Shown here piece by piece: positions 1-8,626 of a DNA stretch of 64,000 nt; the stretch's first letter is position 1; every line of letters starts with the position of its first letter. The position numbers were made by a program, and so were the translations under genes. The stretch lies in the NCBI RefSeq assembly GCF_002980495.1, contig NZ_PVBR01000001.1, forward strand, positions 1 through 64,000. The letters run 5' to 3'. This stretch comes from Phyllobacterium phragmitis. Its GTDB lineage: Bacteria; Pseudomonadota; Alphaproteobacteria; Rhizobiales; Rhizobiaceae. The notes under the pieces were generated by a model. The model saw only the letters and a list, made by a program, of their open reading frames with translations, did no database searches and had not been told where the DNA came from.

Positions 1-264
1 GGCGAGCAGCACCAGAACCCAATAGGATGCGCCCGGCAGCCCGGCTGCAGCCGGCGCGAAGCCGTTCCGGGTTCCCGTTTTGAGGATCGAAAGGTGATCG
101 GGTTCGAGCAGCACCGGAAGCGGCGGCACCCGAATGTCGCTACCTCCCGGCGCGATGCTCTCGAATTCCGCGTCCTCCACCGCATCATCGGCCCACGGAG
201 GCGATTTCCTGAAATCGGACGCTCCTGGAACGGACACGAATCCTTTTCGATCGATCTGTGCCAT
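1..264 (-). CDS. Hypothetical membrane protein, N-terminal part (cut by window start)
   Basis: An open frame reads leftwards from an ATG at 262-264 for 88 codons without a stop to the window edge. The protein starts MAQIDRKGFVSVPGASDF, is acidic and Pro-rich for about 75 residues, and then enters a hydrophobic stretch (GASYWVLVLLA) that looks like the first membrane segment. The pattern, a soluble N-terminal tail followed by a transmembrane helix, suggests an inner-membrane protein with a cytoplasmic lead. I do not recognise the family. The rest of the gene lies outside the window, so no function is proposed. Confidence 0.6.
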   Translation of the reverse strand, partial: MAQIDRKGFVSVPGASDFRKSPPWADDAVEDAEFESIAPGGSDIRVPPLPVLLEPDHLSILKTGTRNGFAPAAAGLPGASYWVLVLLA

Positions 265-329
265 CGTGCAGTCACGTTCCTCTGCGCAATTCCAAAAACC
301 GGGTCGGTTTTTTCGGCGTCATGCCCTAG

Positions 330-660
330 GTGGTTGCCTCATGGGTTCAGCGTCTTGTGGATTTCGTCGCGACCAAGCGGGGCCTGGGGCCTGCGCTGCG
401 CTCGGGGGACGCAGCTTACCAATCGCTCCCGAACTATGTTCTTGGCCAGTTCACGCCTGCCTTGCGCGGGCTGCTCGATGCCGCGGCGGCGGCCGGGGAT
501 TCGTGCCGACGTGGGCGCTCGCGAATTGCTGTTGGCGACCCTGCGGCCGGCAACGCCGGCGAGCGATGGTGAGGCTGCGGAGGCGCACCGGATGGTGGCG
601 CTGCTCGTCGATGGTCTGCGCTTCGGAGCCAGCGTGTTCGCGAAAACCACTCCCGGCTGA
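330..660 (+). pseudogene. Remnant of a TetR-family regulator (C-terminal domain, frameshifted)
   Basis: Two adjacent frames join to make the C-terminal ligand domain of a TetR-type repressor. The first (330 to about 498) reads VQRLVDFVATKRGLGPALRS and ends at LLDAAAAAG; the second (about 498-660) continues GIRADVGARELLLATLRP and ends LLVDGLRFGA. A one-base shift near 495-500 separates them. A stop codon (TAG, 327-329) lies directly before the first piece and no helix-turn-helix region is present upstream, so the DNA-binding half is missing. The text is typical of TetR proteins whose last domain has the FVxxKRGLxxAL motif. I read this as a decayed, non-functional gene. Confidence 0.6.
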
Positions 661-748
661 ACGGCAACAGGTATCGGCAGCGGGCAATTGCAATGACGGT
701 GCCGTTCGTCGTAACCATTCTGACCACTTGATTTAGAGGAGACGCAGC

Positions 749-1141
749 ATGGACCGATTCACTGGCGGTTGCCTGTGCGGCAACGTCCGGATTGTGGCGT
801 CGGGCGCTCCATACCGGGTCGGCCTTTGTCACTGTCTCGACTGCCGCAAGCATCATGGCGCGCTTTTTCACGCTTCCGCGATATTCCCTCAGGATGCGGT
901 GACGATCGATGGCGAAACACGCGGCTATGCCGGGCGGTTTTTCTGTCCCCGCTGCGGCTCGTCCGTTTTCGCACGCACCGCCGACGAAATCGAAGTGAAC
1001 CTGGGAACCCTGGATGCCGCTGACCAACTGACGCCGACCTACGAACTGTGGACCGTCCGCCGCGAGTCCTGGTTGCCGCCGTTTCCGCTCACGAGACGAT
1101 ACGAGCGCGATCGTGACGCCACGGATCGCTTTGAGGAGTAG
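749..1141 (+). CDS. GFA / CENP-V family zinc-binding protein
   Basis: The 130-residue product has the zinc ligands of the GFA (glutathione-dependent formaldehyde-activating enzyme) fold: CLCG near residue 8, CHCLDCRKHHG near residue 27 and CPRCGSSVF near residue 71. The length is normal for the family. The start is ATG 749, preceded by an AGAGGAG ribosome site. Most members are annotated as formaldehyde-activating by homology, but for the majority the substrate is unknown, so only a small-molecule adduct or thiol-linked role can be suggested. It stands alone between a dead TetR gene and a LysR gene. Confidence 0.85.
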   Translation: MDRFTGGCLCGNVRIVASGAPYRVGLCHCLDCRKHHGALFHASAIFPQDAVTIDGETRGYAGRFFCPRCGSSVFARTADEIEVNLGTLDAADQLTPTYELWTVRRESWLPPFPLTRRYERDRDATDRFEE

Positions 1142-1326
1142 GTCGCACGAACGGTCGGGCGACCGGCGGCTTTCGGATCATACTCCGTTCAAGCAGGTGA
1201 TTTCGGGGCCTGCGGCTGCCGGTGCGAATGTCGAATGCCGCAGCTGCCTTCATCTGCCGAACTGATGGTTCGACCTGTATAGGCTGGAGTTCACGCGGAC
1301 GGCGAACCCTAGGAGAACGCATCGAA

Positions 1327-2220
1327 CTACAGTTCTGCCGCTTCAAGGACTGTGGCGACCCAATCGACGAAAACCCGCACGCGCGGCGATAATTGGCGGT
1401 TCTGCGGGTAATAGGCGGCGAGCGGCAGAGGCGGCGGCGGCTGATCCGGCAGAACCTCGACAAGGAGGCCTCGCGCCAGATCGTCCCTGAACCGGTAGCG
1501 CGGCGCCTGAATCAACCCGTACCCCATCCGCGCCAGATGATGCGCCGTCTCCGCCTCGTTGGCGGTCACCCGGCAGGGAAGTGTCACTTCCCTGATCCCC
1601 TCGGCGGTCTGAAACTCCATCGGCATCACGCGCCCCGTGCGCGACGACACGAAGCCGACCATCTGGTGCCCGACGAAATCATCGGCCGAGGCCGGCGCGC
1701 CGTGACGTCTCAGATAGTCGGGGCTGGCGCAGGTTTGCTCGGGAATATCGGGAAGCCTGCGCATGATCATGCCGCTGTCATCCGGTTCGCCCGCCCGGAT
1801 CACGCAATCCACGCCCTCGCGCACCAGATCGACCAGCCTGTCGCCCTGGCCGATCTGCAACCTGATCTGCGGATACGCGTTGAGGAAATCCGGCAGGCGC
1901 GGCAGCAGGAAGGCCCGCGTCAGGGCACCATGGGCGTCGATCCGTAATAACCCGGCCGGTTCGCCGCCACGCACCGTGCCCTCCGCCTCGTCGATATCGG
2001 CAAGGATCGACAGGCATCGCCGGTAATAGGCTTCGCCATCCGGCGTGGGCGCCACATGCCGGGTGGTGCGCTCCAGCAGCCGACAGCCGAGATCGCGCTC
2101 GAGCCGCCTGACCGCTTCGGTGGCCGTCGAACGCGGAATGTCCATATCGGCCGCCGCGGCCGTGAAGCTGCGACGGTCGATGACCCGGACAAGAAGGCGC
2201 ATTGTATCGAGACGGTCCAT
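1327..2220 (-). CDS. LysR-family transcriptional regulator
   Basis: A 297-residue LysR regulator. Residues 1-60 form the winged helix-turn-helix (MDRLDTMRLLVRVIDRRSF, then IPRSTATEAVRRLERDLGCR and LLERTTR), and the remainder is the substrate-binding domain typical of this class. I start it at the ATG at 2218-2220; a longer reading would run back into the neighbouring SDR promoter. It is divergent from the SDR gene at 2315, and a perfect 6-bp inverted repeat sits between them. The usual LysR logic would be that it controls itself and the SDR/tautomerase pair in response to a small aromatic or carbonyl ligand; the ligand is not known. Confidence 0.9.
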   Translation of the reverse strand: MDRLDTMRLLVRVIDRRSFTAAAADMDIPRSTATEAVRRLERDLGCRLLERTTRHVAPTPDGEAYYRRCLSILADIDEAEGTVRGGEPAGLLRIDAHGALTRAFLLPRLPDFLNAYPQIRLQIGQGDRLVDLVREGVDCVIRAGEPDDSGMIMRRLPDIPEQTCASPDYLRRHGAPASADDFVGHQMVGFVSSRTGRVMPMEFQTAEGIREVTLPCRVTANEAETAHHLARMGYGLIQAPRYRFRDDLARGLLVEVLPDQPPPPLPLAAYYPQNRQLSPRVRVFVDWVATVLEAAEL

Positions 2221-2225
2221 ATTTG

Positions 2226-2240
2226 TTCGGAATATCCGAA
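2226..2240. promoter_or_regulatory. Putative LysR operator (inverted repeat)
   Basis: TTCGGA-ATA-TCCGAA is a perfect dyad and fits the T-N11-A form used by LysR proteins. It lies 6 bp outside the LysR start codon and 75 bp upstream of the divergent SDR start, the usual position for a LysR autoregulatory and activator site. Binding is inferred. Confidence 0.5.
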
Positions 2241-2314
2241 TTCTGTTGCCGGAGAAAGGGGGATTATCCGGAAGATGGGACACTCTACATTCTTGCCGAA
2301 CAATGGAGGTCAAG

Positions 2315-3052
2315 ATGACACTGAAAGACAAAACCGCAATCGTGACCGGCGCCGGCAAGGGCATCGGCGCGGCAATCGCGCGCCGGTTGGCCCATGAGGG
2401 CTGTGCCGTGGCGGTGAACTATGCGCATGACGAGGCTGCCGCCCGTCAGGTCGTGCAAGACATCGAACGGGCAGGCGGCAAGGCGGTCGCGGTTAAGGCT
2501 GACGTCGGCGATCCAGCCAGCATGCCCGCACTGTTCGACGCAGCCGAAGCCGCCTTCGGTCCCATCGACATTCTGGTCAACAACGCAGGCATGATGCGGC
2601 TGTCTCCGGTGGCGGAGGCTACGGACGCGGATTTCGACGACCATTGCGCCATCAATCTTGGTGGCACGTTCCGCGGCATGCGCGAAGGCGCCAAGCGGCT
2701 GCGCGACGGCGGGCGGATCATCAGCCTGTCATCGAGCGTTGTGGGCTTCTACCAGCCCGGTTACGGATTGTATGCCGCGACGAAAGCCGGGATCGAGGCG
2801 CTGACGCATGTGCTCGCCAAGGAGTTGGGGCCGCGCGGCATCACCGTGAACGCGATCGCGCCCGGCCCGGTCGAGACCGATTTCTTCATGCGCGGCAAGT
2901 CCGAGGAACTGGTCGCCGGCATCACGCGGATGATCCCGCTCGGTCGCCTCGGCCGTCCCGACGACATCGCCGAGGCCGTCGCTTTCCTGGCCGGTCCGCA
3001 GAGCGGCTGGGTCAACGGACAAACCATCCGCGCCAATGGCGGCGCGGTCTGA
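2315..3052 (+). CDS. SDR-family NAD(P)-dependent oxidoreductase
   Basis: A 245-residue classical short-chain dehydrogenase. The dinucleotide motif TGAGKGIG is near residue 12, NNAG near residue 89, the catalytic Ser is in ISLSSSVVG, and the YxxxK pair is in YAATKAG. The C-terminal GxxxxxNGQ pattern is also present. ATG 2315 is chosen because a GGAGG site lies 5 bases upstream; an in-frame ATG at 2303 would overlap that site. It would reduce or oxidise a ketone or alcohol in the cytoplasm. It is followed after 41 bp by a tautomerase and is divergent from the LysR gene, so the three probably form one small regulon. Confidence 0.9.
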   Translation: MTLKDKTAIVTGAGKGIGAAIARRLAHEGCAVAVNYAHDEAAARQVVQDIERAGGKAVAVKADVGDPASMPALFDAAEAAFGPIDILVNNAGMMRLSPVAEATDADFDDHCAINLGGTFRGMREGAKRLRDGGRIISLSSSVVGFYQPGYGLYAATKAGIEALTHVLAKELGPRGITVNAIAPGPVETDFFMRGKSEELVAGITRMIPLGRLGRPDDIAEAVAFLAGPQSGWVNGQTIRANGGAV

Positions 3053-3093
3053 TCGAACTTCGAAACCCAACTCTTGAAACCAGGGAACACACC

Positions 3094-3306
3094 ATGCCTT
3101 TCGCCAACTACAAACTGCCCCAGGCCTCGCTTTCGGCGGCGCAGAAGGAAGACCTGATCCACAAGACCACCGAACTCATGGTCGGCTATTTCGGGGAGGT
3201 CGTGCGCCCGACCACGATGGTCCTGATCGAAGACGTGCCTGATGGCGGATACGGCCGTGCGGACGAGGTCTTCATCATGCCGGAAGAATACCGGGCCAAG
3301 GACTGA
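3094..3306 (+). CDS. 4-oxalocrotonate tautomerase family protein
   Basis: A 70-residue protein beginning Met-Pro-Phe; Pro-2, which becomes the N-terminal catalytic proline after Met removal, is the signature of the tautomerase superfamily. Short subunits of 60-75 residues are normal and they assemble as hexamers or dimers. The later segment VVRPTTMVLIEDVPDGGYG matches the family strand-turn region. It lies 41 bp after the SDR gene in the same direction and is probably co-transcribed with it. The substrate is unknown; an enol-keto or isomerisation step next to a dehydrogenase is a reasonable guess. Confidence 0.85.
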   Translation: MPFANYKLPQASLSAAQKEDLIHKTTELMVGYFGEVVRPTTMVLIEDVPDGGYGRADEVFIMPEEYRAKD

Positions 3307-3332
3307 GATTCACAAGCCGACGGTGAAATTCC

Positions 3333-3366
3333 GCGGGCGGAAAACTGTGAAGCGGTTTCCGCCCGC
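3333..3366. repeat. Palindromic intergenic repeat (CTGTGAAGCGG type), copy 1
   Basis: Perfect 11-bp arms GCGGGCGGAAA and TTTCCGCCCGC flank ACTGTGAAGCGG. The same core (CTGTGAAGCGG followed by CCGCATCCCG) recurs at 36,905-36,952. The position just after the tautomerase gene would also suit a transcription stop, but there is no T-run. Confidence 0.7.
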
Positions 3367-3381
3367 ATCCCGATCTTCGCA

Positions 3382-3525
3382 ATGATGGCGCTGCTTACGG
3401 GAGCCCTTGGCGGCGTGTCGGATATCTGCTCGGCCGCGTATGGTGGATCATCACTGAGTGGAATGGTCCCGATGTACCTGCTGATGAGCGCCGTCCATTC
3501 GACGCCCTGGCTGAAGCTGATCTGA
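3382..3525 (+). CDS. Possible small hydrophobic protein
   Basis: A 47-codon frame starts ATG-ATG at 3382 and reads MMALLTGALGGVSDIC at the N-terminus and MVPMYLLMSAVHSTPWLKLI at the C-terminus. The second half looks like a single membrane-associated helix and is protein-like in composition. No clear ribosome site precedes it, and the palindromic repeat lies immediately upstream, so it may be a fragment. It is convergent with the DeoR gene, whose stop begins 6 bp later. I do not recognise a family. Confidence 0.25.
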   Translation: MMALLTGALGGVSDICSAAYGGSSLSGMVPMYLLMSAVHSTPWLKLI

Positions 3526-3530
3526 TGGCG

Positions 3531-4340
3531 CTATCGATCGGGATGCAGCTTTCCCACATGGACCTTGATGTTGCTTTCCCCAAGTTTGTGCAGGACTGGT
3601 CCATCCGGGAGTAAATCCGTGACGAGAATATCGACGTCCTGCAGCGAGCCGAGCTTGACGAGGGCGCGTTTGCCGAACTTGCTGCTGTCGACGGCTAGAA
3701 GCGTTTGATCCGATTGCGCCAGGGCTGCCGAAACCGCCGCCACCTCCGCATGGTCGTCGTCGCAGATATCACCGTCATCATCGATGCCGCTGACTGAAAT
3801 GATCGCATAGTCGAATTTGAACTTGCGGATGAATTCAGCCGTGTCCTCTCGAAACACCCCGCCATCCACCGGCCGTACAAAGCCGCCGGGGACGGCAAGC
3901 ACGAAATTCGAATTCTCGCTCAGGATCGTGGCTACCCTCAGACTATACGTCACCACGCGCAAATCACGCCGCCTGACGAGCGCGTTGGCGATGGCCTCGC
4001 ATGTCGTGCCCGTATCGATGAAAACGGCCGCCCCATCGGGAATGAGCTCCGCCACCATCGCGCCGATTCTCTCCTTCTGCGGAGCATTGTCCACGCGTCT
4101 CTGGCGATAGGTTACAGGATCGACCGGCGTTGCGATCGCCGCTCCGCCATGCAGCCGCCGCACCTTCCCCGATTGCTCCAGCGCCATGACATCACGACGC
4201 GCCGTCTGGGTGGTCACGGAAAAAAGCCGGGTGATCTCATCGATCGAAATATAGTGGTTTCGCTCGATATAGCGGAGGAGAAAGGCCTGGCGGTTTTCCT
4301 TCTGACCGCCGTCTCCGGCTACCGGATCGTCGATCGTCAT
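3531..4340 (-). CDS. DeoR/GlpR-family transcriptional regulator
   Basis: The N-terminal winged helix-turn-helix reads YISIDEITRLFSVTTQTARR and LEQSGKVRRLHGGA, the hallmark of DeoR proteins. The C-terminal DeoRC sensor domain shows IDTGTTCEAIA and DSSKFGKRALVKL, which bind phosphosugars or related phosphorylated metabolites. I choose ATG 4340 because a GGGGA site precedes it; an in-frame ATG at 4382 would add 14 residues. It is divergent from the autotransporter gene at 4518 and probably controls that promoter as well as its own. The true ligand is unknown. Confidence 0.85.
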   Translation of the reverse strand: MTIDDPVAGDGGQKENRQAFLLRYIERNHYISIDEITRLFSVTTQTARRDVMALEQSGKVRRLHGGAAIATPVDPVTYRQRRVDNAPQKERIGAMVAELIPDGAAVFIDTGTTCEAIANALVRRRDLRVVTYSLRVATILSENSNFVLAVPGGFVRPVDGGVFREDTAEFIRKFKFDYAIISVSGIDDDGDICDDDHAEVAAVSAALAQSDQTLLAVDSSKFGKRALVKLGSLQDVDILVTDLLPDGPVLHKLGESNIKVHVGKLHPDR

Positions 4341-4437
4341 CCCATTCCCCGTGATTTTCTGAAGTCGTTTCCCTATAGCCATTTGTGCTGCCTAACGATG
4401 GGGAATGCAAGGTTCTCCCGATGAGATGTTGTCAAAC

Positions 4438-4456
4438 TGACATATATGCCATGTAA
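4438..4456. promoter_or_regulatory. Putative operator shared with the TRAP operon
   Basis: TGACATATATGCCATGTAA lies in the divergent DeoR/autotransporter region. It differs only in four central bases from the 19-mer at 12,432-12,450 in front of the GntR-TRAP operon (TGACATAT-N4-CATGTAA). Two GTTCAA direct repeats 12 bp apart follow at about 4,477-4,494 and could be a separate DeoR-type site. Regulator assignment is inferred. Confidence 0.45.
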
Positions 4457-4517
4457 TGTTGCGAAAGTGACATTGTTCAATATGTCGTTCAACAACATTC
4501 ATCGGTGGGACAGCGTT

Positions 4518-7500
4518 ATGCAGAAGCAGCAAAAAACGAACAGGGTGAAGGCGGCAGCCAGGATCGGCCTCGTTGCCAGCGCCATCATGGTTCTGGAAGC
4601 AGGGACTGCAATCCCGGCTGGGGCGGAAGCCGGAGACGGTACGCTCAGGATCATCTCTCTCAACACCTGGGGGGCAAAGAGTCTTAATCCAACAGCCCTC
4701 GATCTCTACACCGCCGGCAAATACGATGTGATCACCATCCAGGAATACAACACGGAATACGGCAACGATCTCAAGGCCAAGCTGCCGCCCTATTTGCTGC
4801 ATCGGGAAGGTGACGTCGGGTTGGCGTCGACACTGCCGATGACGACAGGCAATAGCAGCGGCGACCTGAAAACCCCGTACATGAAATTCGACGCGGATGG
4901 CGGCCGGCCCGTGACCATCGTGGCCACCGAGCACTTGAACTATTACGATGATCCGTTCGATCATCGCGTCGCAGAGGCGAAGGAGCTCAATGACTGGGCC
5001 AGGAGCGAGGTCAATCCCATCCTCATGACGGGCGATTTCAACGCGGGCGATATTTCGGAACGCGGCCTCCTGGAGGTGGTTCAGCAGGAACTGATGCTGA
5101 CCCGAGCAAGAGAAACCGGCAACGCGGACTATAAGGCATGGGCGCTGCAATATGTCGCGCGCAACCACGCAATCGGCTCCGAGAAATACAACGCCGCCGA
5201 AGCCTACATAAACAAGACTTCCGATACGCGCCCGACGGACCTGTTCACGGATGAGATGTATCCGGTCGCCGGGAATACGCCCAACACGATGAACATCCTC
5301 AAGAAGGACTATCAGATTCTTCAAAACCCGGAGGACCGGGAAAAATTCGCGCCGCACGAACTGGCGGACGGCAGCACGACATGGCCCAGCATCGACGAGG
5401 ACGATGAAGCGTTCAAATGGCCGTCATGGGGGCGCACCCAGATCGATCATTTCGTGGCGTCGCGTCCCTATGCGAAATGGTGGCAACTGGTGGACGAGGC
5501 CGATGACAAATATGTCGGCGGGGTTCTTGACAGGGAGGTGAGCACCACGCCCGAAGGCACCGCCCTCTCCGACCATGAGCCGGTGGCGCATGATATCCGC
5601 TGGAACGGCCCGCGTGTGCAAGAGATACCCGATGCGGGCGGCAAGGTGCGGTTGATTTTCGACAACGCCGCCAGCGGCTTCGACACTGCGGGCGAGTTCA
5701 AGCTTTCGCGCAACAATCACCGCACCGACGTCTATCTCGGCCAATTGTCGGATGCCAACGGCACACCGGTCTATCGGCTGCCGGAAACAGTTCCGCACGA
5801 AGCGATCTCGCAGGACCAGCTGGCTTACCTGGTTTCCAATGCGATCTATGACCGGGACGGCACCGCCCCCGGTTTCCTGGAGCAGTTGAAGCCCTACATT
5901 CCCGAAGACAAGATGGAGATTTTCAACCAGCGCCGTGCAGAACTGCTCGATAATACCAGCGACGGCTATTACCGCACCGTCATCGATAATTATTTCAAGG
6001 CGCATCGCGACGAGTTCCCCGGCAAAGACGCATTCACCGACCTGAGCTGGGAACAATGGGGATATATCCTCATGGATACCCTGAAGACCGACCTGACGTT
6101 CCAGACGGTGACGAACGACGCCGCCGAGGCGCAGGAAAACTGGAAAGAACTTTGGGCAACGCTCGGTCTCGACGACCCGGCGACGCGGGCTGAACTCAGC
6201 AAGCTGACGGGCATCGACTTCGAGAACGATCCTTACGCACCGCTGAAACTCCAGCTCGCTTGCGGCGATGCGAAGCACCTCACCCTGCAGGGCGCACGCG
6301 ACCTGTGCGTGGACGATCACAGCCGCTTCAAGGATATCATCATCGCAGACGGCAAGACCGTCGCGATTGACGAAAGCGAGGCGCTGGGTTCATCCGACGG
6401 CACCATCACGCTCGCCAATGGCGGCATCCGCACGGCGGGACCGGATGACGAGTGGGCCAACTGGACGACCCCGGTGACCAAAATCGACAAGGCCATCCGG
6501 CTCGAAGGTCTGGGCTGGATCGACGTGTCACACCCTACCGTCCCGGTTGAAATGGTTCAGGCGATTTCCGGTCCGGGAACGCTGGAGAAGCGTGGGCCGG
6601 GCACGCTCGACCTTATGGCCGTCAACAGTTACACCGGCGGCACCATGGTTACGGCAGGCGCCTTGCGCGCCGGCGTTGACGGCGCTTTTGTTGATGACAC
6701 GGCCTATGCCGTCAATGGCGGCGTGCTCGATCTCAACAATTTCGACCTGTCGATGTCGTCATTGTCCGGCAAGGGCGGCGTTGTGAAGCTTGGCAGCGCG
6801 GCGCTTGCTGTGAATCAGGCGGTCGACACCCGCTTCGATGGCGCAATCGAAGGCTCCGGCGACCTGACAAAGAGCGGCGAAGGCTGGCTCGTTCTCAACG
6901 GCGCCAACAGCTATACCGGCGGAACGACGGTCAATGGCGGCGGGCTTCTCGTCGGCGACAAGGATCATGCAGGCGCAAGCGTTGCGGGCCAAGTGGATGT
7001 GGCGTCGGGCGCAACGCTCGGCGGCGCCGGCGCCGTCGGCGGCGGCGTGACGGTGGCAAGCGGCGGCACGCTTTCTCCGGGCGACGGCATCGGCACGCTT
7101 TCAGTCTCCGGTGATCTGGTACTCAAGGCCGGCTCGACCTATTACGTCGACATTGCGCCGGAAGGCGTCAGCGACAAGGTCGCAGTGGGCGGAACAGCTA
7201 CGCTTGAGGGCGGCGATATCTACATCGCCAAGCTCGCCGGCACCTACATGCCGGGGCAGCGCTACTTGATCCTCACCGCCGATGGCGGCATCACCGGCAC
7301 GTTCGGCGATCTGAGCCAGAACATGCCGTTCGTCGATCTGGGCCTTAGCTACGACCCGAACGATGTCTATCTCGACATCGCGCGCAACGATGTTGCCTTC
7401 GTAAACGTCGGCATCACGCGTAACCAGAAGGCTGCGGGTGCGGCCATCGAGGCGCTCGGCGCGGGCAACGAGGTGTTCGACGCGGCCGTGCTGCAGGACA

Positions 7501-8522
7501 GCGAGGCGGATGCGCGCATGGCCTTCGACCAGCTTTCGGGGGACTTGCATGCCTCGGCCAAGACCGCGCTCATCAACGACGGCCGCCTCATCCGCAACGC
7601 GATGAACGACCGGATCAGGGCAGCCTTCAACGATGTGGCGGCAGCCGCTGTGCCGGTGATGGGCTTCGGTCCGGATGCCAAGCCGCTTGCGGCTGGAAAC
7701 GACGCACCGGCCATGGCGGCCTGGGGCAGTGCCTTCGGCGCATGGAGCGAGACGAAGGGTGACGGCAACGCCGCCGCTCTCGACCAATCGACCGGCGGCT
7801 TCGTCACCGGCTTCGATACGGCAGTGGCGCAAGACTGGCGTCTGGGCGCAATGGCCGGCTACAGCCGCTCGAGCTTCGATGGACAAGGCTCCGGCGACAG
7901 CGACAATTACCATCTCGGCGTCTATGGCGGCGGTCGGTTCAATGCGCTCTCGTTCCGCTCCGGCCTCGCCTATAGCTGGCATCAGGTGGAAACGTCGCGC
8001 AGCGTGGCCTTCCCCGGTTTCGAGGATCGTCTCAAGGCCGATTATGATGCCGGGACATTCCAGGCCTTTGGCGAATTGGGCTACCGGATCGATACGAGCC
8101 GCGTTTCCTTCGAACCCTTTGCCAATCTCGCCCATGTCAGGGTGAAGACCGATGGCTTTACCGAAAAGGGCGGTGCCGCGGCGCTGACTGCCAGAGGCGA
8201 CACCACGGATACCACCTTCACCACGCTGGGTCTGCGGGCCTCCGCTCCCTTCACGCTCGGAACCATCGATGCCGAGGCACGCGGCACCGTGGGCTGGCAA
8301 CATGCCTATGGTGATACGACACCGGTCTCGACGCTTGCCTTCGCCGGAGGCAATGCCTTCTCCGTCGCCGGTGTTCCGATTGCCGAGGATACGGCCCTGA
8401 TCGAGGCTGGTTTCGACGTCAAGCTCAGCCCCCGCGCAACACTGGGTCTATCCTATACCGGCCAGTTCGGCTCGGATCTGACGCAGAATGCAGTGGATGC
8501 CAGGTTCACCATCAACTTCTGA
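4518..8522 (+). CDS. Type V autotransporter with an EEP (endonuclease/exonuclease/phosphatase) passenger
   Basis: About 1,334 residues. Residues 1-38 are an export signal with a long charged lead ending IPAGAEA. Residues ~43-360 are an EEP hydrolase domain: SLNTW (Asn49), ITIQE (Glu76), TEHLNYYDD, MTGDFN (Asp173/Asn175), QIDHF (~308) and LSDHEPV (~352), the full catalytic set of DNase I/sphingomyelinase-like phosphodiesterases. Two autotransporter-associated repeats with NSYTGGT lie at ~690 and ~790. Residues ~1,060-1,334 are the outer-membrane beta-barrel ending ARFTINF. ATG 4518 starts the signal cleanly; an upstream in-frame ATG (4446) would overlap the promoter. The enzyme should be displayed on or released from the cell surface; the substrate (nucleic acid, lipid or other phosphodiester) is not evident. 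Confidence 0.85.
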   Translation: MQKQQKTNRVKAAARIGLVASAIMVLEAGTAIPAGAEAGDGTLRIISLNTWGAKSLNPTALDLYTAGKYDVITIQEYNTEYGNDLKAKLPPYLLHREGDVGLASTLPMTTGNSSGDLKTPYMKFDADGGRPVTIVATEHLNYYDDPFDHRVAEAKELNDWARSEVNPILMTGDFNAGDISERGLLEVVQQELMLTRARETGNADYKAWALQYVARNHAIGSEKYNAAEAYINKTSDTRPTDLFTDEMYPVAGNTPNTMNILKKDYQILQNPEDREKFAPHELADGSTTWPSIDEDDEAFKWPSWGRTQIDHFVASRPYAKWWQLVDEADDKYVGGVLDREVSTTPEGTALSDHEPVAHDIRWNGPRVQEIPDAGGKVRLIFDNAASGFDTAGEFKLSRNNHRTDVYLGQLSDANGTPVYRLPETVPHEAISQDQLAYLVSNAIYDRDGTAPGFLEQLKPYIPEDKMEIFNQRRAELLDNTSDGYYRTVIDNYFKAHRDEFPGKDAFTDLSWEQWGYILMDTLKTDLTFQTVTNDAAEAQENWKELWATLGLDDPATRAELSKLTGIDFENDPYAPLKLQLACGDAKHLTLQGARDLCVDDHSRFKDIIIADGKTVAIDESEALGSSDGTITLANGGIRTAGPDDEWANWTTPVTKIDKAIRLEGLGWIDVSHPTVPVEMVQAISGPGTLEKRGPGTLDLMAVNSYTGGTMVTAGALRAGVDGAFVDDTAYAVNGGVLDLNNFDLSMSSLSGKGGVVKLGSAALAVNQAVDTRFDGAIEGSGDLTKSGEGWLVLNGANSYTGGTTVNGGGLLVGDKDHAGASVAGQVDVASGATLGGAGAVGGGVTVASGGTLSPGDGIGTLSVSGDLVLKAGSTYYVDIAPEGVSDKVAVGGTATLEGGDIYIAKLAGTYMPGQRYLILTADGGITGTFGDLSQNMPFVDLGLSYDPNDVYLDIARNDVAFVNVGITRNQKAAGAAIEALGAGNEVFDAAVLQDSEADARMAFDQLSGDLHASAKTALINDGRLIRNAMNDRIRAAFNDVAAAAVPVMGFGPDAKPLAAGNDAPAMAAWGSAFGAWSETKGDGNAAALDQSTGGFVTGFDTAVAQDWRLGAMAGYSRSSFDGQGSGDSDNYHLGVYGGGRFNALSFRSGLAYSWHQVETSRSVAFPGFEDRLKADYDAGTFQAFGELGYRIDTSRVSFEPFANLAHVRVKTDGFTEKGGAAALTARGDTTDTTFTTLGLRASAPFTLGTIDAEARGTVGWQHAYGDTTPVSTLAFAGGNAFSVAGVPIAEDTALIEAGFDVKLSPRATLGLSYTGQFGSDLTQNAVDARFTINF

Positions 8523-8543
8523 GGCGATGGTCCTGAACGAATT

Positions 8544-8573
8544 GCCATTGGCGGCAAGAATGCCGCCAATGGC
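8544..8573. terminator. Hairpin between the autotransporter and the convergent dctM
   Basis: A perfect 12-bp stem, GCCATTGGCGGC with GCCGCCAATGGC around AAGAAT, lies 21 bp after the autotransporter stop and 53 bp beyond the dctM stop on the other strand. It has no strong T-run, so it may be a bidirectional stop or an mRNA 3' end protector. Confidence 0.5.
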
Positions 8574-8626
8574 TTGCCGAACGATCCGCTCTCGTCATGA
8601 AGAGCGACCTTCCGTGCAACACCGCC

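Noticed and set aside
1393-1947. Long plus-strand frame inside the LysR gene
   Set aside because: Antisense shadow of a clear LysR protein; it is Arg/His-rich with no domain.
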